From: JBJKRF01 sp046704785
GTDB lineage: Bacteria > Chloroflexota > Anaerolineae > Anaerolineales > Villigracilaceae
Assembly (NCBI GenBank): GCA_046704785.1
Contig: JBJKRF010000117.1
Span: forward strand, 1-22,918
Direction: 5' to 3'
Length of the DNA stretch: 22,918 bases
Both the position numbers and the translations under genes were made by a program. The notes below the pieces were generated by a model, which was given only the letters and a program-made list of their open reading frames with translations, ran no database searches and was not told where the DNA came from. Each line of letters begins with the position of its first letter. Position 1 is the first letter of the stretch. This document shows, one piece after another, positions 14,612 to 22,625 of this stretch.

Positions 14612-14997
14612 GCGCTCTCCTTTTCGTCGTCGCTGGGGTCCAGACCCTGCCTGGCCTGCCGCTCGATGGCTTTCTCACGAAGCGAGTCATCGTCGAGCGG
14701 GCCGTTGACAAAGCCGCGGTGTCCGTAAACAATACGTTCCCCGGCCAGAGCCACCAGTTCGACCTCTTTCTCTTCACCCGGCTCGAAGCGTACGGCTGTG
14801 CCGGCAGGAATGTTGAGGCGCATCCCGTAAGCCAATTTCCGTTCGAAGGACAAGGCACGGTTAACTTCAAAAAAGTGAAAATGGCTGCCAATTTGGATCG
14901 GACGGTCACCCACATGTTTGACGGCAATCCGCAAAGTTTTGCGGCCCGAATTCGCCTCGATGGCGCGCTCTTCCAACAGGTATTCTCCCGGTATCAT
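14608..14997 (-). CDS. ureB: Urease beta subunit UreB
   Basis: Structural subunit of the three-subunit bacterial urease (129 aa). The start MIPGEYLLEE, the central IQIGSHFHFFEVN and RLNIPAGTAVRFEPGEEKEV are classic UreB. The ATG at 14997 is chosen over the in-frame GTG at 15003 because AGAGG lies five bases before the ATG but directly touches the GTG. The last residues (about 110-129) form a charged tail rich in Arg, Glu and Asp that extends slightly beyond the core. It lies between ureA (about 20 bases upstream) and ureC (overlap of four bases). Confidence 0.97.
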   Translation of the reverse strand: MIPGEYLLEERAIEANSGRKTLRIAVKHVGDRPIQIGSHFHFFEVNRALSFERKLAYGMRLNIPAGTAVRFEPGEEKEVELVALAGERIVYGHRGFVNGPLDDDSLREKAIERQARQGLDPSDDEKESA

Positions 14998-15019
14998 GGG
15001 CACCTCTCAAATTTAGTTT

Positions 15020-15322
15020 TCACTGGATGGGATCGTGGAGCGTGACCAATTTGGTTCCGTCGGGGAACGTGGCCTCCACCTGAACTTCATGGATCATTTC
15101 GGAGATTCCGTCCATCACGTCTTCACGTTTCAGGATCGTCGTCCCAAAGCTCATAATCTCGGAAACGCTTTTCCCGTCTCGGGCCGCTTCCATGATCTCG
15201 GCCGTCAGAATCGCAATAGCTTCGGGATAGTTCAACTTTAATCCGCGCTGCTGGCGTTTACGGGCCAGTTCGGAGGCAACATAAATCAAAAGTTTTTCTT
15301 GTTCGCGCTGGGTAAGGTGCAC
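15020..15322 (-). CDS. ureA: Urease gamma subunit UreA
   Basis: Small structural subunit (100 aa, the exact usual size). It starts with GTG at 15322: HLTQREQEKLLIYVASELAR is the conserved N-terminus, and AAGGAG stands about eight bases upstream. Longer in-frame starts would run into urtE and lack family similarity. The LNYPEAIAILTAEIMEAARDG helix and the VEATFPDGTKLVTLHDPI end are typical. It begins 25 bases after urtE ends, so transporter and enzyme are in one transcription unit. Confidence 0.97.
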   Translation of the reverse strand: MHLTQREQEKLLIYVASELARKRQQRGLKLNYPEAIAILTAEIMEAARDGKSVSEIMSFGTTILKREDVMDGISEMIHEVQVEATFPDGTKLVTLHDPIQ

Positions 15323-15347
15323 GCTTCTTCTCCTTACGGTGATCCTT

Positions 15348-16049
15348 TTACACCGACAAATAGGTTTTGGCGATATCGTCAGTAAACTGGTCGATGCTGC
15401 CTTGCTCGACGATGGTTCCGGTCTCCATGATATAGAAGTAATCGGCGATTCCCAGGGCAAAATCCAGAAATTGCTCAACCACCAGAATCGAGATATTCTT
15501 CTGCGACTGCAAGGCCAAAATCACATCTTCGATTTCCAGCATGATCGACGGCTGGATACCCTCCGTCGGCTCGTCCAGGAGTAACAATTTGGGAGAACGC
15601 ACCAAAGCCCGCGCAATTGCCAACTGCTGCTGCTGCCCGCCGCTCAATGTACCGGCAACACGCCGGTGCATCGTCTTCAAAACCGGGAAAAGCTGGTACA
15701 TATCGTCCAAGGCAGCGGCAACGACCTTATGCTTTCGGTCTGCTTCGAAACCCATCAATAAATTTTCGTAAACGGTTAAATAGGGAAAAATTCCCCGCCC
15801 CTGTGGAACATACCCGATTCCAGACCAAGCGCGCTGGTTCGGTGGGTAGCGAGTCAGGTCCTCCCCATCCAGGGTAATGGTTCCCTGGCGAGCTTTGATC
15901 ACCCCCATGATAGTTTTCATCAGGGTCGTTTTGCCGACGCCGTTACGTCCCAACAGGCAAACGACTTGGTTGGGAGCCACTTTCAGAGAAACATTATCGA
16001 GCGCCCGACTATCGCCATAATATGCCTGAACTTGTTCAATGTTTAGCAT
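15348..16049 (-). CDS. urtE: Urea ABC transporter ATP-binding protein UrtE
   Basis: Second ATPase of the branched-chain-type (HAAT) urea importer, 233 aa. Walker A is GRNGVGKT (34-41), the signature LSGGQ is at 135-139 and Walker B is LLLLDE (155-160) followed by PTEGIQPSI, a UrtE/LivF trait. The start MLNIEQVQAYYGDSRAL is the standard LivF-like opening. The gene overlaps the end of urtD by 14 bases and precedes ureA. The assignment to urea, rather than to amino acids, rests on the flanking urease genes and the family resemblance of UrtA. Confidence 0.93.
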   Translation of the reverse strand: MLNIEQVQAYYGDSRALDNVSLKVAPNQVVCLLGRNGVGKTTLMKTIMGVIKARQGTITLDGEDLTRYPPNQRAWSGIGYVPQGRGIFPYLTVYENLLMGFEADRKHKVVAAALDDMYQLFPVLKTMHRRVAGTLSGGQQQQLAIARALVRSPKLLLLDEPTEGIQPSIMLEIEDVILALQSQKNISILVVEQFLDFALGIADYFYIMETGTIVEQGSIDQFTDDIAKTYLSV

Positions 16050-16902
16050 AGATCACAGATGCTGGCGCGGGATGGGATGGCACAGAATGTGGGATCTGTG
16101 TTCTGCCTGTGGCTGGAAGAGAACCGCGTTGGTGCTTGCGAGGTCGAATCTCCTTGTGTGAGCGTCCAAGATACACCTCGATCACGCGCGGGTCTTCTTG
16201 AACCTGTTCTATCTGGCCCTCACACAAGACTTTTCCCATGTGCAGCACAGTGACCGTATTGGCAAACGTGCGCACGAAATCCATGTCATGTTCGACGACG
16301 ACAACGGCGCGGTCTTTGGCAATTTTTTGCAGAAGTTCCCCGGTATGCATCCGTTCGTGGCGCGTCATGCCGGCCACCGGTTCATCCAACAAAAGCAGCT
16401 TCGGTTCCTGGATGAGAAGCATACCAATCTCCAACCACTGCCGCTCTCCGTGCGAAAGGAGGCCCGCCTTGACGCGGGCTTTATCCTCCAACCCGACCAG
16501 TTTCATCGTCTCGTTGATACGTTCCCGGTAATGAACCGGCAGGCCGCGCAAGAGCTGAAGACTCTTCTGCCGAAAGCTGACAGCGGACTCGAGGTTCTCG
16601 TAAACCGTGAGGCTCCCAAAAACGGACGGCGTTTGAAACTTGCGGGCAATGCCGTGTTGCACAATCCGGTGTTCCAGCCACTCGCTAATATTGACTTTAC
16701 CGTCGAAGACCACCTTACCGGTGGCCGGTTTGGTCTTGCTGGTAATAATGTCGAGCAGAGTCGTCTTACCGGCGCCGTTCGGACCGATCAAAAAGCGCAA
16801 TTCACCGTACCGGATCGAAAAATTCAAATCGTCCAAGACGGTAAAACCGTCGAAGCGTACGGTCACGTTTTGGACATCCAAGATATTCTTGCTGCTTTGC
16901 AT
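16036..16902 (-). CDS. urtD: Urea ABC transporter ATP-binding protein UrtD
   Basis: First ATPase of the urea importer, LivG-like, 288 aa from the ATG at 16902. AGGAG lies about eight bases before that ATG, and the earlier in-frame start at 16965 lacks a ribosome site. Walker A is GPNGAGKT (40-47), the signature is LSHGE (149-153, the usual LivG/UrtD variant) and Walker B is LLLLDE (169-174) followed by PVAGMT. The fold normally ends at EVYLGR, but here about 40 more residues follow, rich in Arg, Pro, Ser and His. This tail is partly out of frame over the start of urtE, so it may be a recent read-through extension. Confidence 0.93.
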   Translation of the reverse strand: MQSSKNILDVQNVTVRFDGFTVLDDLNFSIRYGELRFLIGPNGAGKTTLLDIITSKTKPATGKVVFDGKVNISEWLEHRIVQHGIARKFQTPSVFGSLTVYENLESAVSFRQKSLQLLRGLPVHYRERINETMKLVGLEDKARVKAGLLSHGERQWLEIGMLLIQEPKLLLLDEPVAGMTRHERMHTGELLQKIAKDRAVVVVEHDMDFVRTFANTVTVLHMGKVLCEGQIEQVQEDPRVIEVYLGRSHKEIRPRKHQRGSLPATGRTQIPHSVPSHPAPASVIYAKH

Positions 16903-17012
16903 AAGACTCTCTCCTAGCGTAGGGATAAATTCGGCAAGTTCCTCAAGATTTATGCCCTGAGACAATACGAATAATAAGATAAAAAATTATAGAATCGAAT
17001 GGATGGTTTTCC

Positions 17013-17032
17013 TATTACCTGATTGGGTAATA
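17013..17032. repeat. Short dyad in the urtC-urtD gap
   Basis: TATTACC (17013-17019) and GGTAATA (17026-17032) are perfect complements around six bases. They lie in the 170-base gap between urtC and urtD, which is otherwise A+T-rich. It could be a weak processing site or operator. Confidence 0.35.
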
Positions 17033-17073
17033 TGTTCACGGGTATCCTTGCACCACTTATCACACCAACTCGC

Positions 17074-18189
17074 TTACTCTTTCCCTTGCGTTGATTCCAA
17101 CGAAGAGACCGCTTCAACCGCTGACAGGTTATGCCGCGCGGTTCGATCCCGAATCTTATCGACCAGCGTTTGCAGTGTACCAACGAGGCCTCGCGGAAAC
17201 AATAACACGACGCCGATGAATAAGCCACCCAGAAAATATTGCCAGATGTCGGGGAAGTTTTCGCTAAAAGTGCTGCGGCCCCAGTTCACCAGGACGGCGC
17301 CGATAATAGCGCCGATCAAAGTGTCACGTCCACCGACCGCAACCCAGATCACCATTTCGACAGAGAAAACAACGTCCATTGTGGATGGGGAAATAATTCC
17401 CACCTGAGGCACGTACAATGCCCCGCCAATACCGGCAATGGCTGCAGCCAGCGCAAACGTGAGCGTCTTGATGACGGCGGGGTTATATCCCAAAAAGCGA
17501 ACCCGCGATTCATCATCGCGCATGGCGACCAACAGACGCCCAAATCGTGAGCGCGTCAATTGCTGACAAAACAGATAGACGCAGACCAGGCAAAATACGG
17601 TAATCAGGTACAAAGCCTTTTCCGTCTGAGGGTCTTTAAGGGAGTAGCCAAAAAATGTGGTGAGGTCGGTTATTCCATTGGTGCCCCCCGTGAAAGGTTG
17701 TTGCCCAATCAACAGAATACTGACCCCCAAAGTCAACGCCTGCGTAATAATGGCGAAGTAGACGCCCTGAATACGGTTACGAAAGACAAAAAAGCCTAAT
17801 ATCAGCGCCACGGCTGTCGGCAAGACGATCACCATGGCAAGGGCAAAAATGGGGGATCGAAACGGAATCCAAAACCAGGGCAGTTTGGTGAGGCCGCTCC
17901 AGATCATGAAATCCGGCAGGTGGCCCTGTCCTGCTTCGAGTTTCAAATACATGGCCAACGCATAAGCGCCCAACCCAAAAAATAATCCCTGTCCCAAACT
18001 GAGCATGCCGCCATACCCCCAAATCAAGACCAATCCCATCGCCGCAATCGCAAAGGTCAGGAATTTTCCCAGCAGATTCAGGCGAAAGTCAGAAAGGAAG
18101 AGAGGCGCAGGAAAAAGCACCAAAGCGATAAGGGTAATTTCTCCCCAATTTTTGACGAATCGACGTGCAATATTTTGAAAATTATTCAT
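17074..18189 (-). CDS. urtC: Urea ABC transporter permease UrtC
   Basis: LivM-like inner-membrane permease (371 aa) with about ten hydrophobic helices. The pattern GYGGMLSLGQGLFFGLGAYALAM (about residues 58-80) and the later FALAAAIAGIGGALYVPQVGIISP are typical of LivM/UrtC. The ATG at 18189 is preferred because GAGG sits five bases before it; the adjacent ATG at 18192 would be too close, and the earlier frame start at 18234 adds residues with no family likeness. The charged C-terminal tail (about 35 residues) ends in SSLESTQGKE. A 99-base structured element lies between this gene and urtB upstream, and a 170-base gap separates it from urtD. Confidence 0.93.
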   Translation of the reverse strand: MNNFQNIARRFVKNWGEITLIALVLFPAPLFLSDFRLNLLGKFLTFAIAAMGLVLIWGYGGMLSLGQGLFFGLGAYALAMYLKLEAGQGHLPDFMIWSGLTKLPWFWIPFRSPIFALAMVIVLPTAVALILGFFVFRNRIQGVYFAIITQALTLGVSILLIGQQPFTGGTNGITDLTTFFGYSLKDPQTEKALYLITVFCLVCVYLFCQQLTRSRFGRLLVAMRDDESRVRFLGYNPAVIKTLTFALAAAIAGIGGALYVPQVGIISPSTMDVVFSVEMVIWVAVGGRDTLIGAIIGAVLVNWGRSTFSENFPDIWQYFLGGLFIGVVLLFPRGLVGTLQTLVDKIRDRTARHNLSAVEAVSSLESTQGKE

Positions 18190-18237
18190 CATTTCCTCGG
18201 CAATCAGGCCTCGGCCCCGTGAATGGTCTTGCAAGAC

Positions 18238-18336
18238 CTAGTGCCGCAACTTTATGAAAGTGGAGAGCGCAAGACCTGTTTTTCGGGGAAGAAATACAGA
18301 ATGCAACCCTACAACTTAGGGAAGTTGCGGTACTAG
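18238..18336. repeat. Element bounded by 15-bp inverted repeats between urtB and urtC
   Basis: CTAGTGCCGCAACTT (18238-18252) and AAGTTGCGGTACTAG (18322-18336) are inverted copies with one mismatch, 99 bases end to end. The right copy includes the urtB stop codon. A perfect 14-bp palindrome (GGTCTTGCAAGACC, 18226-18239) overlaps the left edge, and GCAAGACCT recurs at 18269-18277. It may be a miniature mobile element, a processing hairpin or a long-range stem that slows ribosome or polymerase traffic between the permease genes. Confidence 0.6.
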
Positions 18337-19226
18337 CGCGATTGTTGGGCAAGGAGACCGGTGGGTTTCCACTGGAGAAATACAATAATCAAGACAAACA
18401 CCAGCACCTTGGCCAGGGCCGCCGTTGTAGTAAATTCAAATACCGTGTTGGTAAGTCCAATAAGGAAGGCAGCCAGGATGGTACCGAGCAAGCTGCCAGC
18501 GCCACCCACAACCACAACCAGGAAAGCATCAACGATATAAAGCGTACCAATCGTCGGCCCAATGGGCCCGATAAGAGTCAGGATGCAGCCAGCCAGCCCT
18601 GCCAGCCCGGCGCCCAACCCAAAGGTGAGCGCGTCAACCTGCTGGGAAGGGACGCCCAGGCAGGAGGCCATTTCCCGATTTTGCATAACAGCCCGTATCC
18701 GTCGGCCATCGGCAGCGCGATACAGGAAAAAATAAACAGCCGCCACCGAGATGAGCATCAAACCAATGATGAACAAACGCTTATAAGGCAAAACGATTCC
18801 GATAACCCCCAATCCACCATCCAACCAGGCCGGGCTGACCACCTGCACGTTGGGAGCGCCAAAAATACTCCGAGCAGCCTGCTGTAGGACCAAGCCGACG
18901 CCCCAAGTCGCCAGCAATGTGTCCAGGGGACGTCCATACAGAAAACGGATCAGGCCCCTTTCCAGTAAAACACCGATAATTGCGGTCACTAAAAAAGCGA
19001 CCGGAATAGAGAGCACGAACCAGAGTCCTTTGTCAGTTCCGCCCAAAACGTTTGCGAAACTATTCTGAAAAACGAACGTCACATAAGCGCCAATCATAAT
19101 AAATTCCCCGTGCGCCATGTTGATGACGTTCATGAGCCCAAAGGAGAAAGCCAGCCCAAGCGAGATCATCAAAAGGATCGATCCCAAACTCAACCCGTTG
19201 AAAATTTGTAACAACCAACCGCTCAT
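18333..19226 (-). CDS. urtB: Urea ABC transporter permease UrtB
   Basis: LivH-like permease (297 aa) with about eight hydrophobic helices. The stretch LGLAFSFGLMNVINMAHGEFIMIGAY (about 22-48) and VVVVGGAGSLLGTILAAFLIG (about 237-257) are hallmarks of this family. The length is that of the bare permease; the long N-terminal extension of proteobacterial UrtB is absent. AAGGA precedes the ATG. It follows urtA after a 130-base gap that carries a terminator-like hairpin, and its stop codon is inside the right arm of the inverted repeat at 18322-18336. Confidence 0.95.
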   Translation of the reverse strand: MSGWLLQIFNGLSLGSILLMISLGLAFSFGLMNVINMAHGEFIMIGAYVTFVFQNSFANVLGGTDKGLWFVLSIPVAFLVTAIIGVLLERGLIRFLYGRPLDTLLATWGVGLVLQQAARSIFGAPNVQVVSPAWLDGGLGVIGIVLPYKRLFIIGLMLISVAAVYFFLYRAADGRRIRAVMQNREMASCLGVPSQQVDALTFGLGAGLAGLAGCILTLIGPIGPTIGTLYIVDAFLVVVVGGAGSLLGTILAAFLIGLTNTVFEFTTTAALAKVLVFVLIIVFLQWKPTGLLAQQSR

Positions 19227-19284
19227 ATTCTTTTCCTTCTCTCGTCGATCGCGTTGAATTGCCGTCCTACCAGCCAGAAAAATA

Positions 19285-19331
19285 GATTAGAAATCAGGGA
19301 TGGCAACCAAGCCAAACCCTGATTTCTAATC
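19285..19331 (-). terminator. Terminator-like hairpin between urtA and urtB (attenuator)
   Basis: On the minus strand a perfect 15-bp stem (GATTAGAAATCAGGG with CCCTGATTTCTAATC) closes a 17-base loop and is followed by TATTTTTC. It lies 26 bases after the urtA stop and 58 bases before urtB. A partial terminator here would leave the binding protein mRNA more abundant than the permease mRNA; it may also protect the urtA 3' end from exonucleases. Confidence 0.7.
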
Positions 19332-19356
19332 GTAATAACGATACTCGGAAACAGGC

Positions 19357-20646
19357 TTACGGAGAGTTCTTCATCGCGTTGGCGATATCCTTTGCCCAGT
19401 CGTAACCTTGCAAGAAGGGATCCGGTTCGACGGGACCGTTCGAACTGTAGACGGTATCGATCATCCCGTCGGATCGTATCTTGCCAATGCGGACCGTTTT
19501 CCAGGTATGGTGGTTCGCGCCGTCAACCTTGACCAATCCTTCGGGTGCCTGGTATTCAATATCGGCGGTCTTCGCAATTTTCCTGATGGCATCCACATTG
19601 GTCGTACCGGCTGCCTCGACCAATTCCTTCCAGAGGTAGACACCGAAATAACCAGCTTCGATGGGATCATCTGTCACACGATCCTGACCGTAGGCCGCCT
19701 TGTAGGCTGCAACGAAGGCTTTATTTTCAGGGGTGTCGACGGTCTGAAAATAGTTCCAGGCCACCAGATTTCCAGCAATGTTTTCCGGACCAATACCCCG
19801 AATTTCTTCTTCCGCAATACTGACCGACATGACCGGCAGTTGATCGGGGGTGAAGCCGGCGTCTTTGAATTGTTTGAAGAAAGCTACATTGCTATCGCCG
19901 TTGAGCGTGTTGAAAATGGCGTCTGGCTTGGCATCACGGATCTTGCTGATGATCGTGCTGAATTCTGTGCTTCCCAACGGAACATATTCCTCGCCAGCCA
20001 ACGTTCCACCTTCAGCCGCCAATTGCGCCTTGATAATCGTGTTGGCAGTGCGCGGGAAGACATAATCTGACCCCAACAGGTAGATTTTCTTATAACCGTT
20101 TTTCAGCAAATAATCGACGGCGGGGATAATTTGTTGGGTTGGTTCTGCCCCGGTATAGAAAATATTGGGAGAGGACTCCAGGCCTTCGTATTGCACCGGA
20201 TAGAAAAGCAGACCATCGTCCTTCTCGACAACCGGCAGGACCGCCTTACGACTAGCGCTCGTCCAACAACCAAAGATAACGGCAACGTGATCTTCTTCGA
20301 GCAGCTTCCCAGCTTTTTCGGCAAAGGTAGGCCAGTCGCTGGCGCCGTCTTCAATAACGGGAACAAGCTTCTTGCCCAGGACACCCCCGTTTGCGTTGAT
20401 CTGGTTGATTGCAAGCAGCTCGGCGTCTTTCACGGATACTTCACTGATCGCCATTGTGCCGCTCAGAGAGTGCAGGATGCCAACCTTGATCGTATCTCCG
20501 CTCTCGGTAGAGGCAGGGCTCGTTGTAGAGCTTGGCGCTTGCGTAGATGCAGCTTGGCTGGGGCCACAGGCCGACAGCAACAACATAAAAGCAAGCAAAA
20601 TGAACGAAATAGAGCGTGACTTACGGGCAACGGTACGTAGTTTCAT
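19357..20646 (-). CDS. urtA: Urea ABC transporter substrate-binding lipoprotein UrtA
   Basis: Extracytoplasmic urea receptor, anchored by lipid, that feeds UrtB and UrtC (429 aa). The signal sequence ends in LLLSAC with Cys27 as lipid site, followed by a Ser/Thr/Ala/Pro-rich linker of about 25 residues. The mature protein begins DTIKVGILHSLSGTMAISE, the typical UrtA opening, and shows FGCWTSASRKAVLPV, LLFYPVQYEGLE and FYTGAEPTQQIIPAV, which separate UrtA from amino-acid receptors. The ATG at 20646 is used because GGAGG is seven bases upstream; the in-frame GTG at 20652 touches that site. The gene is preceded by a 245-base gap with two dyads and may have its own promoter. Confidence 0.96.
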   Translation of the reverse strand: MKLRTVARKSRSISFILLAFMLLLSACGPSQAASTQAPSSTTSPASTESGDTIKVGILHSLSGTMAISEVSVKDAELLAINQINANGGVLGKKLVPVIEDGASDWPTFAEKAGKLLEEDHVAVIFGCWTSASRKAVLPVVEKDDGLLFYPVQYEGLESSPNIFYTGAEPTQQIIPAVDYLLKNGYKKIYLLGSDYVFPRTANTIIKAQLAAEGGTLAGEEYVPLGSTEFSTIISKIRDAKPDAIFNTLNGDSNVAFFKQFKDAGFTPDQLPVMSVSIAEEEIRGIGPENIAGNLVAWNYFQTVDTPENKAFVAAYKAAYGQDRVTDDPIEAGYFGVYLWKELVEAAGTTNVDAIRKIAKTADIEYQAPEGLVKVDGANHHTWKTVRIGKIRSDGMIDTVYSSNGPVEPDPFLQGYDWAKDIANAMKNSP

Positions 20647-20683
20647 CTTCACTCCTCCAAAAGTTCAGTACAAGATGGTGATG

Positions 20684-20698
20684 TTAGACCCGGTCTAA
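20684..20698. promoter_or_regulatory. Palindrome just upstream of urtA, candidate operator
   Basis: TTAGACC and GGTCTAA form perfect 7-bp arms around one central base. It ends 38 bases upstream of the urtA start codon, where a regulator or a transcript leader structure would act. I cannot name the protein. Confidence 0.45.
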
Positions 20699-20734
20699 AC
20701 GAATTGCCCAATTGTATGGACAACCCCGTCAATT

Positions 20735-20757
20735 AACTATTCCCCATGGGGGTAGTT
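20735..20757. promoter_or_regulatory. GC-cored dyad in the ureD-urtA gap
   Basis: AACTA (20735-20739) and TAGTT (20753-20757) flank the perfect palindrome CCCCATGGGG (20742-20751). On the plus strand it is followed by a T run and would look like a terminator, although no plus-strand gene is near. On the minus strand it precedes TTGACG (20732-20727), a possible -35 of urtA. Operator and antisense terminator are both open. Confidence 0.4.
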
Positions 20758-20897
20758 TTTTTGCCCGTAAATCAACCTTGTTTTTTCCCTATCGATAAAT
20801 ACTCCCCCAAACAGGTACTCTTTGCTTGTCTTTCGAGGCCAATATTAGGATACGAATCCCCAAAAAGTAGACTTTGGCCCGTTAATCGCCGGCACGG

Positions 20898-21767
20898 CTA
20901 ATAGTTTTTGCGCGGAAGCCGTACGTCTCTGGCATACAATTTCAGTTTGGCCGCTCGCCAAAAATCGACCAATTGAAGAGACAAGGAACGATGTGTCATA
21001 CTAACCCCACGAATCACGATCCCATCCGACGGCAGCGTACTGACCCCCCACAAAGCATTGCCAGGATGGGTATGCTGCAATGCAATCGACGTTAATTCGT
21101 CTTCGAGCTCACGCCAGGTAGCATCGCTCACGCCTACCCGGCAAATATAGAACGTTGTATGGTACAGATAGCCACCCAGACGAACCAGTGACGAAAGCGG
21201 CCTGTCTTCAGGACAAAGCTGGTAGCGCTCCAACGCAATGGGATGATGGTCTGTGCAGATTCCAAGCGACATTTCCATGGACTGATAGCGAAAACGCTCT
21301 CCACGCGCTTCCCGTCCTGGGGAGAGTGTCTCCCACCAAAAGAGTCCGGCATCGGGCCCAAGCCGGATCTGTGTCGATTGGCGGTAACGCGCATCCGCGA
21401 AAGGAATCGTAGGGTCCGGAAGATATTCCAACACTCCGCCCGCTTCGACCTCGATGCGGGTGTGCAGGCTGGCATCGGGTAGCCCAGAACGATAGCGATA
21501 AATGCGAGTAGCGCCAGGTGTGGTCAACTGCGCCTGAGCATTAGCTTCCACAGAGATGTCCACTTCGAAAGAATCCCCCCCCAGAATGCCCCCAGACAGA
21601 TTATGAAGATGCGCAAACGCAGCGCCGTCTGGCAGGTGGAAGGCTCGCACTACCCGCAAAGGAGGCGTCTGTTTGATAACCTGAAGGGCCGTTTCACCGT
21701 TCCAGCCTTGATAGAACCGCAAATGCAACAAACTATGGACGGGCGGGGTCAAAAGAGTTTCGGTCAT
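20898..21767 (-). CDS. ureD: Urease accessory protein UreD (UreH)
   Basis: Nickel-transfer scaffold that binds apo-urease together with UreF and UreG (289 aa). The core pattern HLHNLSGGILGGDSFEVDISVEA (about 53-75), AQLTTPGATRIYR (79-91) and GGVLEYLPDPTIPFADARY (109-127) is diagnostic of UreD. The C-terminal FWRAAKLKLYARDVRLPRKNY keeps the usual end. The start at 21767 lies 12 bases after the ureF stop, so the two are co-transcribed; the ribosome site is weak. It sits upstream of the transporter genes rather than next to ureG, an unusual order. Confidence 0.93.
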   Translation of the reverse strand: MTETLLTPPVHSLLHLRFYQGWNGETALQVIKQTPPLRVVRAFHLPDGAAFAHLHNLSGGILGGDSFEVDISVEANAQAQLTTPGATRIYRYRSGLPDASLHTRIEVEAGGVLEYLPDPTIPFADARYRQSTQIRLGPDAGLFWWETLSPGREARGERFRYQSMEMSLGICTDHHPIALERYQLCPEDRPLSSLVRLGGYLYHTTFYICRVGVSDATWRELEDELTSIALQHTHPGNALWGVSTLPSDGIVIRGVSMTHRSLSLQLVDFWRAAKLKLYARDVRLPRKNY

Positions 21768-21779
21768 TCAACATACCAT

Positions 21780-22484
21780 TTAACTGATAAACAAGCGCAC
21801 CGGCAGCGACGGGTGCCGCATCCCGGCCATTTCCACCAGCCCCGGAAAACAATTCACAGCACTCTCTTCGAGTCCGCCTGTCTGACTCTTTTGTGCGGCC
21901 ATCAAAGCGAACGGTTTTAAAGTCCATAGGGTTTGCGCTGCCTGAACCTGTCCTAACGGAAAGAGACGTTGAGAAGCGGATACCAGGCTGATCAGGGTCT
22001 GTTGCAGATACGCTGATACGACCAGCTCTTCCTCCACACCCAGGGAAGCGCCTACCAGGCCAAAAGCCGTCGCATGATGGATATCGACTAAAGCTTCCAG
22101 CGCCGACGAATAGGCTTGTTCCAACACGGGTTGGCTTTCCAGGGCACACACCAATTGCAGAAATCGTTTTCCCATCATGGCACTGGCTTTTCTAACCTCA
22201 CGCCCCAACTTGAAGGCGCTCGATTGGCAATTGATATCCAACCAGCGTGCTCTATCGAAAGTCGCAGACGAAGAAAGCGGATACGTGCGGTATGCAAGCC
22301 GGCAGAAGAGTCCTTCCTGGGTGCCAATTTCTTCCAGGTAATCCTGCAAAAAAGAAAGCAAGCAAGAGGCGTCCAACACACCTTCGGAAGCCAGCGTCTC
22401 CAGACCGAGGGAATGTGCTGTGGCACCGATCGGAAAAGTGCTATCGGCCAACTGCATCAACTTGAGAAGCGCTAACGACATCAT
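21780..22484 (-). CDS. ureF: Urease accessory protein UreF
   Basis: All-alpha accessory protein that bridges UreD and UreG in nickel loading (234 aa). It opens MMSLALLKLMQLADSTFPIGATAHSLGLE, the conserved UreF start (family FPxGxxxxSxGLE). The middle ASAMMGKRFLQL and HHATAFGLVGASLGV (about 135-149) and the end SLPVRLFIS also agree. AAGGA lies five to eight bases before the two adjacent ATG codons; I use the first. It is the first gene of the minus-strand cluster as far as the window shows, preceded by a dyad at 22626-22646. Confidence 0.93.
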   Translation of the reverse strand: MMSLALLKLMQLADSTFPIGATAHSLGLETLASEGVLDASCLLSFLQDYLEEIGTQEGLFCRLAYRTYPLSSSATFDRARWLDINCQSSAFKLGREVRKASAMMGKRFLQLVCALESQPVLEQAYSSALEALVDIHHATAFGLVGASLGVEEELVVSAYLQQTLISLVSASQRLFPLGQVQAAQTLWTLKPFALMAAQKSQTGGLEESAVNCFPGLVEMAGMRHPSLPVRLFIS

Positions 22485-22625
22485 GGTTTCCTTCTAAAAA
22501 TAATGGTTTTCTGCAGAGCTTGCGTTTGAGGCAGAAAGAATCCTTCCGGCATCACAAACACGCCGGAGAACGGTTCCGAGTATACAACAAAGTTTTGCAT
22601 CCACAGCAGACCGTCTTGTGAATTT

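Noticed and set aside
15323..15478. 52-residue N-terminal extension of ureA
   Set aside because: It would overlap urtE, has no similarity to UreA, and the GTG at 15322 has an ideal ribosome site and gives the standard 100 residues.
16141..16165. tRNA-like GGTCGAATCTCC string
   Set aside because: It lies in the urtD reading frame and no cloverleaf arms are present; no other tRNA signature was seen in the window.
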